Source: Microvenator marinus
GTDB taxonomy: Bacteria > Myxococcota_A > Bradymonadia > Bradymonadales > Bradymonadaceae
Direction: 5' to 3'
Length of the DNA stretch: 64,000 nucleotides
Assembly: GCF_007993755.1 (NCBI RefSeq)
Contig: NZ_CP042467.1
Span: 1 to 64,000, forward strand
Below, one piece after another: positions 43,234-52,400 of the stretch (position 1 is its first letter; the number at the start of each line of letters is the position of its first letter). A program made the position numbers and the translations under genes. Below the pieces are notes generated by a model. That model searched no databases and was not told the origin of the DNA. It saw nothing but the letters and a program-made list of their open reading frames with translations.

Positions 43234-43995
43234 ATGAAAAAACTCATTGCGGTGTTGATGTGCGGAGCCATTGGTTTCGGGACGCCCGGACTGGGATTCG
43301 CTCAGTCGTCTAGCGCCGAAAAGGTCGAGCAACTCTCTAAAGACGCCACGGCAAAATACCGAGAAGGCGATTTCAATGCGGCGATTGAGCTCTTTCAAAA
43401 AGCCTACGACATTGAGCCTGTTCCTAATCTCTTGTTTAACATCGCGAGATGCCACGAGAAGCTCGAGGAGTGGGACAAGGCGATAGGTTTCTACCAGAAG
43501 TTCGTGGTGGAGCCTGATGTCGAAAAGGATGCTCGACAAGCTGCTGTAGATCGTATCGACGCCCTGAATGAGGTTAAACAAGCCTTAGCTGCGCAAGATC
43601 GCGATACAACGACGCCCGATGATGGGGGTGATAAGCAGGTCGAGGCTCCTCCAGCAGAGGTATCAAACTCGCCCGATAACACTTGGTCTTACATCATGCT
43701 TGGAAGTGGGGCAGGTTTGATCGGTGGAGGCGTATTGTTTGGAGTGCTGGCTTCTTCGAAACAAAGCGATTTTGAGCAATCTACTGATGTTGGGGAAAAG
43801 CAGGATCTTCGGTCATCGGGCCAGACCTTTGCGATGGTAGCCGACGGGCTTTATATCACGGGGGCTGTTGTGGGACTGATCGGTGTCTACATGCTCCTAA
43901 CCGCAGATGAACCCGAGCAGAACGCAACTTTCGTTCGACCAAATGCGTGGATTGAATCTACAGGCGGTGGTTTCGTTTTAGAGGGTTCATTCTGA
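43234..43995 (+). CDS. TPR envelope protein with C-terminal membrane helices, 253 aa
   Basis: A signal peptide (MKKLIAVLMCGAIGFG, then FAQSS) is followed by two TPR units (AKYREGDFNAAIELFQKAYDIEP, NIARCHEKLEEWDKAIGFYQK). A short linker and two helices (IMLGSGAGLIGGGVLFGVLA, LYITGAVVGLIGVYML) follow. This type is common next to Ser/Thr kinases in myxobacteria-like genomes. The start could also be TTG at 43222; ATG at 43234 gives a standard signal peptide. The family function is unknown. Confidence 0.8.
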   Translation: MKKLIAVLMCGAIGFGTPGLGFAQSSSAEKVEQLSKDATAKYREGDFNAAIELFQKAYDIEPVPNLLFNIARCHEKLEEWDKAIGFYQKFVVEPDVEKDARQAAVDRIDALNEVKQALAAQDRDTTTPDDGGDKQVEAPPAEVSNSPDNTWSYIMLGSGAGLIGGGVLFGVLASSKQSDFEQSTDVGEKQDLRSSGQTFAMVADGLYITGAVVGLIGVYMLLTADEPEQNATFVRPNAWIESTGGGFVLEGSF

Positions 43996-44018
43996 TAGAA
44001 TGGGCCGGTGCGTATAAT
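43990..44018 (+). promoter_or_regulatory. Possible promoter before the first transmembrane kinase
   Basis: A perfect TATAAT is at 44013-44018, with TTCTGA 17 bases upstream at 43990-43995. The expected transcript start is about nine bases before the ATG at 44034, which would leave little leader and could clip the ribosome site, so this may be coincidental. Confidence 0.28.
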
Positions 44019-44033
44019 TCCGAGTGAGAGTGC

Positions 44034-45692
44034 ATGTCATCGACGCGAGACCAACGGCGAAATCTCTACGAGAAAATGGTGGGTTCTGCCATTGCAGGGA
44101 ATCGCTTTGTGATCACGAACCTCCTTGGATTTGGTGGAATGGGAGCGGTCTACGAAGCAACACAGACCGCCATGAACCGAAGCGTCGCGCTGAAATTGAT
44201 CCCTACGCACGACGAAACGACGGTTAGGCGCTTTGAGCGTGAAGCGCTGACGATCTCGCAACTTCGGCATCCAAACACAGTGACCGTTTTTGATTATGGA
44301 CAGGCCGAAAACGGATTTCTCTTTTTGGCCATGGAACTCTTAGATGGCAAAACGCTCAGCGACGTTATCAAAGAGACCGGTCCGCTGAGTCCTAAGCGCG
44401 CCGTTCACATCGCAACTCAGATTTGCAAGTCATTGAACGAAGCGCATCGTGCGGGAATTGTTCACCGAGACATCAAGCCAGACAATATCATCTTGATCCG
44501 TGTGGATTCCGACGCAGACTTTGTAAAAGTTCTGGATTTTGGGATCGCAAAGGCTGTGATGGGGGAAGACGATGTCAACCTTACGGGGGATGGCCGCATT
44601 ATCGGGACTCCACGATATATGTCACCGGAGCAGATTCTGGGCGAGCCGGTGGACCACCGAAGTGATGTCTACAGTCTTGGTTGTATCCTCTTTGAGATGT
44701 TGTGTGGCGCGCCACCGTTCCAGCAGTCCACAACCACCGCATTGATGTTGGCTCATGCCCAGGAAACGCCTCCATCGTTCTCTCAGCGGCTTGCTGCCGC
44801 TAACTTGGAGAGGATTCCTCACTATCTTGAGAACGTCGTACGAAAAGCGCTTGAGAAAACAGCGATTGGGCGCCAGCAGTCCGTCGAGGACCTTCGACTA
44901 GAGCTTGAAGAAGCGCTCGCCTCGGCTCCTAATGCGTCGGTCTCCCAATCGGGGATTTCGCATTCATCGGTGAGTTCGCAATCACTTTCGAGTCTATCGT
45001 CTCAGAGTGATATGTTTCAGAGGGCACCATCCACGCAATCAGCTCCAATTCCGGTGCAACCATTTTTGACCAGTACAGGTACCCATTCTCCACCGAAGCT
45101 GGCAGAACCTGTAGATGAGCAGTTAAGCGGCAACAAAAAAGCGCTGATCGCGATCTCACTGATTCTGCTCGTGATGGCGGGACTCTTAATCATGGGGTTG
45201 AATCGAGAAAAGTCCGCAAATTTTGAGGTCGAGCCCGTGGTGGTGGGTGAGAGTGAGCCAGTTAAGCAAGATACGAATGGCTATGTGTCAGTGAAGATTC
45301 GGTCTACACCCAGTGGTGCTCGAATCTTTAGAGATGGCAAGGATTTTCATCGAACGACTCCGACAACGCTCGCGTTCAAGGAAGGCGAGAAGGTGGACTT
45401 TCGTTTTGAGCTCGAAGGCTTCAAACCCTATCAGGCTCAGGTTGTTGTTGATGCAGATACTCAAGTGGAAGTGAATCTTGAGCGTCTTGCTGCGTCCAAC
45501 CCGGCCGAAGTGGTCGAAAAGAAAGTGCCCGTTCAGCGGCCCGTTGTTCGCACCAAGCGGCCGGAGCCGGAGACAGTACGCAAGGAGCCTGAGGTTGAAG
45601 AAGTTGAACCTGAGAAGAAGCCTGAAACAAAGCCAGGCGTGGATCTACTCCTTGAGGAGCCGTCCAAACCTTCGGTCGATATCCTGGATTAG
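44034..45692 (+). CDS. Transmembrane Ser/Thr kinase with PEGA domain, 552 aa
   Basis: A complete kinase domain (about 20-285) has GFGGMGAVY, VALKLIP, IVHRDIKPDN and VLDFGIAK. A Ser/Gln-rich linker precedes a membrane helix (ALIAISLILLVMAGLLIMG, about 363-381). A PEGA-type beta domain (VKIRSTPSGARIFRDGK) and a Pro/Glu/Lys-rich tail follow outside the membrane. The layout is a receptor-type Hanks kinase. The next gene encodes another kinase starting three bases after this stop, so they are co-translated. Confidence 0.93.
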   Translation: MSSTRDQRRNLYEKMVGSAIAGNRFVITNLLGFGGMGAVYEATQTAMNRSVALKLIPTHDETTVRRFEREALTISQLRHPNTVTVFDYGQAENGFLFLAMELLDGKTLSDVIKETGPLSPKRAVHIATQICKSLNEAHRAGIVHRDIKPDNIILIRVDSDADFVKVLDFGIAKAVMGEDDVNLTGDGRIIGTPRYMSPEQILGEPVDHRSDVYSLGCILFEMLCGAPPFQQSTTTALMLAHAQETPPSFSQRLAAANLERIPHYLENVVRKALEKTAIGRQQSVEDLRLELEEALASAPNASVSQSGISHSSVSSQSLSSLSSQSDMFQRAPSTQSAPIPVQPFLTSTGTHSPPKLAEPVDEQLSGNKKALIAISLILLVMAGLLIMGLNREKSANFEVEPVVVGESEPVKQDTNGYVSVKIRSTPSGARIFRDGKDFHRTTPTTLAFKEGEKVDFRFELEGFKPYQAQVVVDADTQVEVNLERLAASNPAEVVEKKVPVQRPVVRTKRPEPETVRKEPEVEEVEPEKKPETKPGVDLLLEEPSKPSVDILD

Positions 45693-45695
45693 ACG

Positions 45696-47153
45696 ATGAG
45701 CGAGTCCGACCAGAACCTTCTCGAAGGGCAGGTCATCGACGGCCGTTGGCGCATTGAGAAAAAGATTGGCGAGGGAGGCATGGGGTCGGTGTTTCTCGGT
45801 CGTCAGGTGAATATTGACCGCCCGGTGGCCATCAAGACGCTTCGTCGTGAGATTGGTTCGAGCGAAGAGTTCGTCAAGCGCTTTGAACTAGAGGCGAGGG
45901 CTGCCGGTCGGATTTCGAACCCTCATTGCGTCACGATCTTCGAAAGCGGGAAAAGTGAAGAATTGGGTGGTTTACTCTATCTCGTGATGGAGTACTTGAA
46001 TGGCGAGTCCCTCGGGTCCCGAATCGAGCGGGGCAGGATGAATCCACGGGATGCCATCAAGGTCGGCATTGAGATTGCTGCTGGCCTCGCTGCAGCGCAC
46101 GACGAGGGTATCGTTCACCGTGACCTTAAGCCCGACAACGTGTTTCTGGTGAGCACGCCAGGTGGGGAGTTTCACGCGAAAGTTTTGGATTTTGGTATCG
46201 CAAAGGCCATGGGAGAGGACGCCAAACTCACCCAAAGTGGCGTCATTATTGGGACTCCGTACTATATGAGTCCGGAACAGTGTACTGCACAGGAAGTGGA
46301 TGAGCGGACTGACCTCTACGCTCTCGGCACCATCCTCTATGAAATGCTGAGCGGCCGCACACCGTTTATCTCGCCAACTCCGATTGCTGTACTGGTTGAG
46401 GTCGTGAACAAAACGCCGCCAACGCTTATTGAGTTAGGTGTCCCGATTTCGCCGGCCTTAAATGACTTTGTGATGCGGCTCCTTTCTAAGGATCCTGACG
46501 ATAGGCCTTCGAGCGCGATGGAGGTCAAGAGGACTTTGGAGTCGCTGAACGAGAGGTCGGGCGTCGCGGCCGAAGCACTCGCAGAAACCTTGGTTGGGTC
46601 GACCCCCAACGCGAATCTACCTACCCGAGTGGAGCGTAAACCGAAGAAGAATCATTGGCTGGTTGCGGCATTGGTGGGTGTGATTTCGATGGGATTGCTT
46701 GTGGCGGTGGTGTGGTCGCAAATGTCTTCCGATCCTCAGCCTGACTCAACTGAGCCAGCTCCAGAATTGGTGGTTCGGGAAGACGCGCAAACCATTGACC
46801 CGGCGAGTTTTTTTGAGGCCAGCGCGTCGGTTGGGAATGCGATGGTTGTGGCTCAAGCGGAACACCTGGAATTGGCAAGGGAAACCCTGGAGCGTTCCAA
46901 GAGTCGTCCGAAGAGGGCAGTGGCTCCGAAGAAGTCCAAAGCTGAGCCGAAGCCAGCGGTTGAAAGCCCGAAGAGTGAGCCACCGGCGCGAGTCGAAAAG
47001 GTTGAACCGGCCGAAAAGCCGATTTCCAAGATCGAGAAGTATCGTCGCGAACAAGCAGAGCGACTCAAACGTGAAGGAGAAAAGGCCAAAGAGACTATCC
47101 AGAAAGACGTGCGCGATAAGATTCGGGAGCGCATGAGAGACTTCAAGTATTGA
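45696..47153 (+). CDS. Transmembrane Ser/Thr kinase, 485 aa
   Basis: The kinase domain at about 16-285 is intact: GEGGMGSVFLGR, VAIKTLRR, IVHRDLKPDN, VLDFGIAKAM and GTPYYMSPEQ. A membrane helix lies at about 326-346 (WLVAALVGVISMGLLVAVVW). The outer part is short, Lys/Pro/Glu-rich and coiled at its end, without PEGA. The start at 45696 comes right after the first kinase's stop. It is the last gene before an intrinsic terminator at 47170-47196. Confidence 0.93.
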   Translation: MSESDQNLLEGQVIDGRWRIEKKIGEGGMGSVFLGRQVNIDRPVAIKTLRREIGSSEEFVKRFELEARAAGRISNPHCVTIFESGKSEELGGLLYLVMEYLNGESLGSRIERGRMNPRDAIKVGIEIAAGLAAAHDEGIVHRDLKPDNVFLVSTPGGEFHAKVLDFGIAKAMGEDAKLTQSGVIIGTPYYMSPEQCTAQEVDERTDLYALGTILYEMLSGRTPFISPTPIAVLVEVVNKTPPTLIELGVPISPALNDFVMRLLSKDPDDRPSSAMEVKRTLESLNERSGVAAEALAETLVGSTPNANLPTRVERKPKKNHWLVAALVGVISMGLLVAVVWSQMSSDPQPDSTEPAPELVVREDAQTIDPASFFEASASVGNAMVVAQAEHLELARETLERSKSRPKRAVAPKKSKAEPKPAVESPKSEPPARVEKVEPAEKPISKIEKYRREQAERLKREGEKAKETIQKDVRDKIRERMRDFKY

Positions 47154-47169
47154 CCGGGTGCAAGAAATG

Positions 47170-47196
47170 AAAAAGCCGCCCGGAGGCGGCTCTTTC
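47170..47196. terminator. Intrinsic terminator shared by convergent genes
   Basis: AGCCGCC (47174-47180) and GGCGGCT (47185-47191) form a strong stem with a four-base loop. On the plus strand it is followed by CTTTC; on the minus strand it is followed by TTTTTC. It stands between the kinase stop (47153) and the rhodanese-like stop (47217), so it can end transcripts from both sides. The minus-strand side has the better T-run. Confidence 0.85.
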
Positions 47197-47216
47197 AATT
47201 AGATATGCCGACGGAC

Positions 47217-47540
47217 TTAGTTAGTAACCGTCAGGTATCCAGCTTGTTTCCAAGCGTGAACACCACCATCAAAATCGGCAACTTTGCGGAAACCCAAGGT
47301 TTCAAGGAGTGCGGCAGCTTTGTTGGATGCCTCGTCCGTATGGGTTTCGCCGTAAACAACGATACGCTGATTCTTCCTGAAGTCGCGAACTCTGTCTGGG
47401 AGTTGATCCAAAGGAATGTTGATCGCACCGGGGATATGTTCTTCTTTGAACTTATCTTCCGGAAGGACACCGATTACAACGATATCCTGATCCTCTTCCA
47501 TCTTTTGAAACAATTCCGTGCTTGACATGTATCGTGCCAT
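47217..47540 (-). CDS. Rhodanese-fold protein lacking the catalytic cysteine, 107 aa
   Basis: It is a single rhodanese domain: FKEEHIPGAINIPLDQLPD near residue 30, and FRKVADFDGGVHAWKQAGY near the C-terminus. The active-site loop, normally C-R-x-G-x-R-S after a V-V-Y strand, reads IVVYGETHTDEAS, so the sulfur-carrying cysteine is replaced by glycine. It should not be an active sulfurtransferase and may bind a partner instead. ATG 47540 has GAGG upstream; the longer frame to 47636 is not supported. Confidence 0.8.
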   Translation of the reverse strand: MARYMSSTELFQKMEEDQDIVVIGVLPEDKFKEEHIPGAINIPLDQLPDRVRDFRKNQRIVVYGETHTDEASNKAAALLETLGFRKVADFDGGVHAWKQAGYLTVTN

Positions 47541-47819
47541 TTTTACCTCACATAGACCGGATATACTCGATTGATGTTGCCCATCCACCTGCAGTCTCCA
47601 CCAATCACAACTGTATTTCCGGTATTTAGGCAGCACGGCAAAATTACCGTGATACTGCAGGCTGTACTCGGCCGGGAATATACTCAGGATTCGATTAAAA
47701 ACAAGCAGAACCTCAGAAATTGCGCCAAGATTGCAAAATTCAGGAAAATTTGAAGACTTAAGAGGTGGTGAAATGTGGTAAATTCAGAAGTGGATGGAAA
47801 CTCGTGTTTTGAGCTTCAG

Positions 47820-48704
47820 ATGAGAAGATGGAAATTGTCAGTATGGGTCGTCGGTCTTCTGCTGACTTTGATGGCTTTGAACGCGAGCGCACAAGACTCC
47901 CGGGAAGCCAACCGGTGGGTGCAAACAGGAAACCAGTCACTTGCACAGGGCGAGTTTGAAGACGCATTGGTTGCCTATACGAAGGCACTTGAGCTGAGCG
48001 AGGACCCGGAGTTGGTCTATCAGGTTGGCGACGTGCAGGAGAAACTTGGGAACTGGGAAAGTGCAAGGTTTCACTTCCAGCTCTACCTCAACTTGGTGCC
48101 TAACTCGCGGCATTCGGAGAAGATTGGTGCTCGAATCGAAGTGCTTAGGACTCTAGAGTCGACTCAGAGCCGTTTAGAAGTCGTTTCAGATCCAGAAGGA
48201 GCCAGTGTCTACTGGCTCGGTGAAAGGGCAGTAGGCCGCACTCCAGCGCGCATCCCGGTGCATCCTGGCCAACATCGTCTGCGGTTTGAGAAGCAGGGCT
48301 TCAAGAGTGCATTCGTTGAGGTCGAGGTTTTTGCCGGTCAAGAACGGACGGTGGAGGTTGAGCTTTCGCAGCTACCGGAGGTCAAAGTGCCGGAGAAGAT
48401 GAAGTCCGTGCTGCCAGAGAAAGAGCTAGAGAAAGAGAAGACGAAGGTGGACGACTCCGAGGTTCTAATGAGCGACGTGGACTTGTCCCCGCCCGCAGCG
48501 GTCAAAACCTTCGGTTGGATGGGGCTTGTAGGAGGATTCTGGGCCCTCGCTCTCGGGTGGGCGGCAGACGTTCCCTCAGTATGGATAAGTGGAACCCTAA
48601 TGATGGGCGGCAGTGGGTACTTGCTCTTCATTCATGAGTGGGACGAGTTGCCCACCCATGAAACTGGGGCCATGCCGATCGGAGGGTTTAGTTTTGAGTG
48701 GTAA
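47820..48704 (+). CDS. TPR and PEGA envelope protein, 294 aa
   Basis: The N-terminus is a signal peptide (MRRWKLSVWVVGLLL, cut after ASA). A TPR segment (SLAQGEFEDALVAYTKALELSEDPELVYQ) is followed by a PEGA domain (SRLEVVSDPEGASVYWLGE), a charged linker and two membrane helices. It resembles the protein at 43234 and closes the kinase region. An in-frame GTG at 47775 has AGGTGG upstream and would add 15 residues, so the true start is uncertain. The stop abuts that of the convergent gene at 48705. Confidence 0.78.
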   Translation: MRRWKLSVWVVGLLLTLMALNASAQDSREANRWVQTGNQSLAQGEFEDALVAYTKALELSEDPELVYQVGDVQEKLGNWESARFHFQLYLNLVPNSRHSEKIGARIEVLRTLESTQSRLEVVSDPEGASVYWLGERAVGRTPARIPVHPGQHRLRFEKQGFKSAFVEVEVFAGQERTVEVELSQLPEVKVPEKMKSVLPEKELEKEKTKVDDSEVLMSDVDLSPPAAVKTFGWMGLVGGFWALALGWAADVPSVWISGTLMMGGSGYLLFIHEWDELPTHETGAMPIGGFSFEW

Positions 48705-49292
48705 TCAGTCTTCGACAGACGCTTCAATTCGGTAGAGCAGGATATCGCCTTCCGAATGCGCGAGGGCCGCTGTGTACTCACTTCCTGGGGTTTCCTCGAC
48801 CTTCGACCAGTCGGTGCTGATGGTGTCGGCCTTTTCTTTGGTTCGGAAAACACCCACAGCTGAGACTTCGGACTCCCGGTCGAATCTCAAAACGACATGT
48901 ACGGACTCGTCGAAGACCTCTGAGGCCTGAAGGTAGGAGCCGCCTTCGATGGGCTCGAGCTCATCGAGGTCAACGATTTCCTCGCGGCCATCGTTGAGGT
49001 GGCGGACGACCACGCCATCATCTGCTTTTGCGACGATGACCACTTCGTTTGCGGGAACATTTTCGAGGTTAACTCGTCCACGTTTGTCCTCATCGATAGC
49101 CAAAAGGTAGATTCGGTGAGGCGCGACGCCACGTGCATCGAGAAGTCGATGCAGGCGATCGATTTCTTCAATCAATTCGAGATAATGTTCAGCGTCCCGT
49201 AGATTCGTGGTTCGGAAGAGGACTTCACCTTCCTTGTCCAGAATCTTGCAGTGACGGGCGCCTTTTTCAATTTCTAGTCCTTGTCGATTCAT
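48705..49292 (-). CDS. Conserved-looking hypothetical protein, 195 aa
   Basis: I do not recognise this protein. It has no signal peptide or membrane helix. The first ~60 residues are mixed helix and strand (HCKILDKEGEVLF, DAEHYLELIEEIDRLHRLLD). The middle is beta-rich and acidic (NEVVIVAKADDGVVVRHL, EIVDLDELEP), and the C-terminal part looks like a small alpha/beta domain. Codon pattern and length support a real gene. It faces the TPR/PEGA gene with no spacer. Confidence 0.65.
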   Translation of the reverse strand: MNRQGLEIEKGARHCKILDKEGEVLFRTTNLRDAEHYLELIEEIDRLHRLLDARGVAPHRIYLLAIDEDKRGRVNLENVPANEVVIVAKADDGVVVRHLNDGREEIVDLDELEPIEGGSYLQASEVFDESVHVVLRFDRESEVSAVGVFRTKEKADTISTDWSKVEETPGSEYTAALAHSEGDILLYRIEASVED

Positions 49293-49491
49293 CTGTATCC
49301 GCTTAGAACGAGTAGTTCGAAAGGGCGATTCGCCCGGAAAAACGAGCCGTAAGCCTTTAGCATAGTGGGAATGGAAGTAAAGGCGTTCGGGCGGTTTTTT
49401 GTGTTATTGGATTAGTTAATCGCGCAAACGATGTTTGGAATAGAGGTTGAAGGGCGACGGTTGCCCTTGGGTCCTCGATGTACGGAGAAAG

Positions 49492-52400
49492 ATGAGATAC
49501 TTCATTTCCTTGATGATACTCGCCCTTAGCGTGGGCTGCCACAATTCGTATGAAAGTGGAATGGAGTCTTTGGCGCGCGGTGAGTACTCGAATGCAATTG
49601 CTCATGCCGAGTCGGGGCTGGCAGACGACCCCAATGATCCCGAGCTAAACCTGCTCATGGCGGAGAGTTTGATTGGGCAAGAGAAATGGGCTGCCGCAGA
49701 ACCTTACGCGCGCAAGGCCGCCAGGGCTCAAGGTACTCGTGGGTTGGGGCATCGGGCACTCGGCAAGCTACTCTGGGAGTTGGGAGACCCTGTCCGGGCG
49801 GTGGATACGTGGCGAGAATCACGGCGCATCGATATCTCCTTGGTGAGCGACTCCGACTATCAAAGGGCTCTTGAAACCGCGATTTCTCTGGCAATGTCTA
49901 CTCACGATTACGCGAAGGCTCTTGAGCTGAGGGTTGAGCTCGCGGAGATGGTTCCGGGTCATGAAGCCGTAAGCGAAGAGTGGATGAAGCGGACTCGGGC
50001 GTTGCTCGCCGAGGACTACGTTCGCGAAGGGAAATTTCAGCTCGCCGCTGAGGCTTATGGGGCGCTCGCAACCGACTTTAAGGACCCTAGTTTTTGGTTC
50101 GACCAGGGACGCGTGTTCACGACCTTTGGTCAAGATTCGGAGGCGATTCTGGCCTTCCAAAAATATGTAGACGCGGGAGATAGCGGGGTCGACCGTAATC
50201 TGGAAGTGGCCCGGCGCTCAGAGCGACTCAAGAATCCTTCGATCGCGATCAGGTTCTACGACCAGGCACTCGAGCTCATGACGGTGCCGAGCAACCAACG
50301 CGCTCAGACTCATCTGGCGCTCGCTGAGCTCCTCTTGACATCTCGAGCTACCGATCAGGCGAACGTCCATTTGAAGGCCTATATTCAGGATATGAGGGAC
50401 GTGAAGGGCCTCCCCGTTCTCGCAGACCCGTATATCGAGGCGGCTCAACTTGCGACTCAAGGTCGCGCGCCGCAACTCGCCATCGAGTATCTGGAAGAGG
50501 CAGTAGAACAGGCTACCGTGAGTTGGCGCGCCACTCGGATGCTGGCCGAGCTTTACTCCCGTCGTGCACGTCTTTTGGACGTTGAACGCGTGACCAAGCG
50601 GTATGTTGAGCGGTCCGATTCGAGTGTGAACTCGTTGACCACGGCAGGGAGATGGGCCTCATCGCAGCGACACTCCGATTTGGCGATTTACTTTTTGGAA
50701 GCGGCGTTGGCCAAGGACGATTCGAGCGCAACTTTGTGGATGGAACTGTCCAAGGCATATTCGGGGGCGAATCGTCTCAGTGATACGAGGCGCGCTTTGG
50801 ATGGCTATGTGAAGCGCGCAAGTGACCCGGTTCGGGCAAATCTGGATGCTTCGAGCGTGCTCCGACGTATGCGGTCCTACCAAGATGCTGAGAAGTTCCT
50901 TCTGGCCGCGTTCAAGCTCGAGCCAGCCAATGAAAGCGTGGTTTACGACCTCGAGACACTCTATCGAGAATCGAACCGGCCCCAAGAGATTCACAAGGTT
51001 TTTGAGCGACACATCAAAGCAAGGGGGGGCTCGGCAGACGTTTATGCTGAAGTGGCTTCCCGCTTTTTGCGCCAGAATGAACTCGATGATGCATTGAAGT
51101 ACCTTCTTAAGGCAGCGTCTTTAGGGCGAACTTCAGCGTGGTTAAATATTGCAGACGTCTACAAGAGGCGCCGTCAAGAGCGCGACATGCGAGACGCACT
51201 TCAGAAGTATATCGACGGCTCGAATGACCGCGGTGCAGCACTCGATGATGCGTGGCAGAGACTTAGGACCAGCTCGTGGGCTCAAGAGGGTGTGGGCATC
51301 CTCGAAGAGTTGATATCGCTCAGGCCCGAAAATGTCCTCTACTACGAAGAGTTGAGTGAGTTGTATTTCTCGCAGCGCCGCGATGTGGAGGCATTTGAAC
51401 TCTGGAAGAAGTACCTGCAGGTTTCGCCTGATTATTTCGGGGCTCTCGAGTCGATGAGTCGTAGGTTCGAGCGCCACGGTCACGAAGAGTGGGTGCTCTC
51501 ACTACTGCAAGAGTTGGTGAAACGAGACGGTGAGAGACTGCCCGAGCTCTATCGCTTGATTGGAGACGCTTACGCTTCGGCAGCACAGAAGCGTATGCGG
51601 ATGACTGGAGCGTTACTTTCCAACGGAATCTTCTCTTCGGAGGACAAGGCTCGCGAGAACTATCGAATCTATTTGGACAAAGCGAAAGCCAGTGGACGGG
51701 AGCTCGAGAGATTTGCGGACGCGATGAGAAGCCGTCGCATGTGGGATATTGCTGCGCTTGCCTATGAAAAGCTCGGCATTGAAAAGTCCCGCGCTGACAC
51801 CAAATTGAATTACGGTACGGCACTTCTCAATTTGGGGCGGCACGAAGAAGCAAAGGCCATTCTTTCGAGCTACCTCGAGGACCGAGGCTCTAGCCTCGAT
51901 GCGCTCCGACAAGTCTCGGATCAGCTTATGGCTGCTGGGCAATACGATGTTCTGGAACCCTATCTTCAGGAGTTGATGACGTCCGGGGACGAAAACCTCC
52001 TGAGAAATGCGTTCTTGAAACTCTCCGAGGTGTATCGGCAGACCGACCAGCCACAAAAGATTGGGCCGCTGATCGCCGTCTACTTGGAGAGAACGCAGAA
52101 TCCGGGCGAGGGACGACGAACTTCGATCTCGGTGATTGAAGCCGCCGGCTTGTGGGAAGAGGGCGTCAGACAGCTCACTCGGATGGCAGAATTGCATGGT
52201 GATGAGTATCGATTTGATCTCGGCATCATGATGTATCGTGCGGGAGACATCGAAGGGGCGTGGCGAACTTTGGAGGAATTTGCTTCTAGCAGCGTGACTC
52301 CTGCCGAGTCCTGGTACCGTGTGGGCCAGTTTTACGAGCGTCGCGCTGAGGTCGAGAAGGCCCAAACGGCCTACAACTCAGCGGTCAATGCGGCTCCTCA

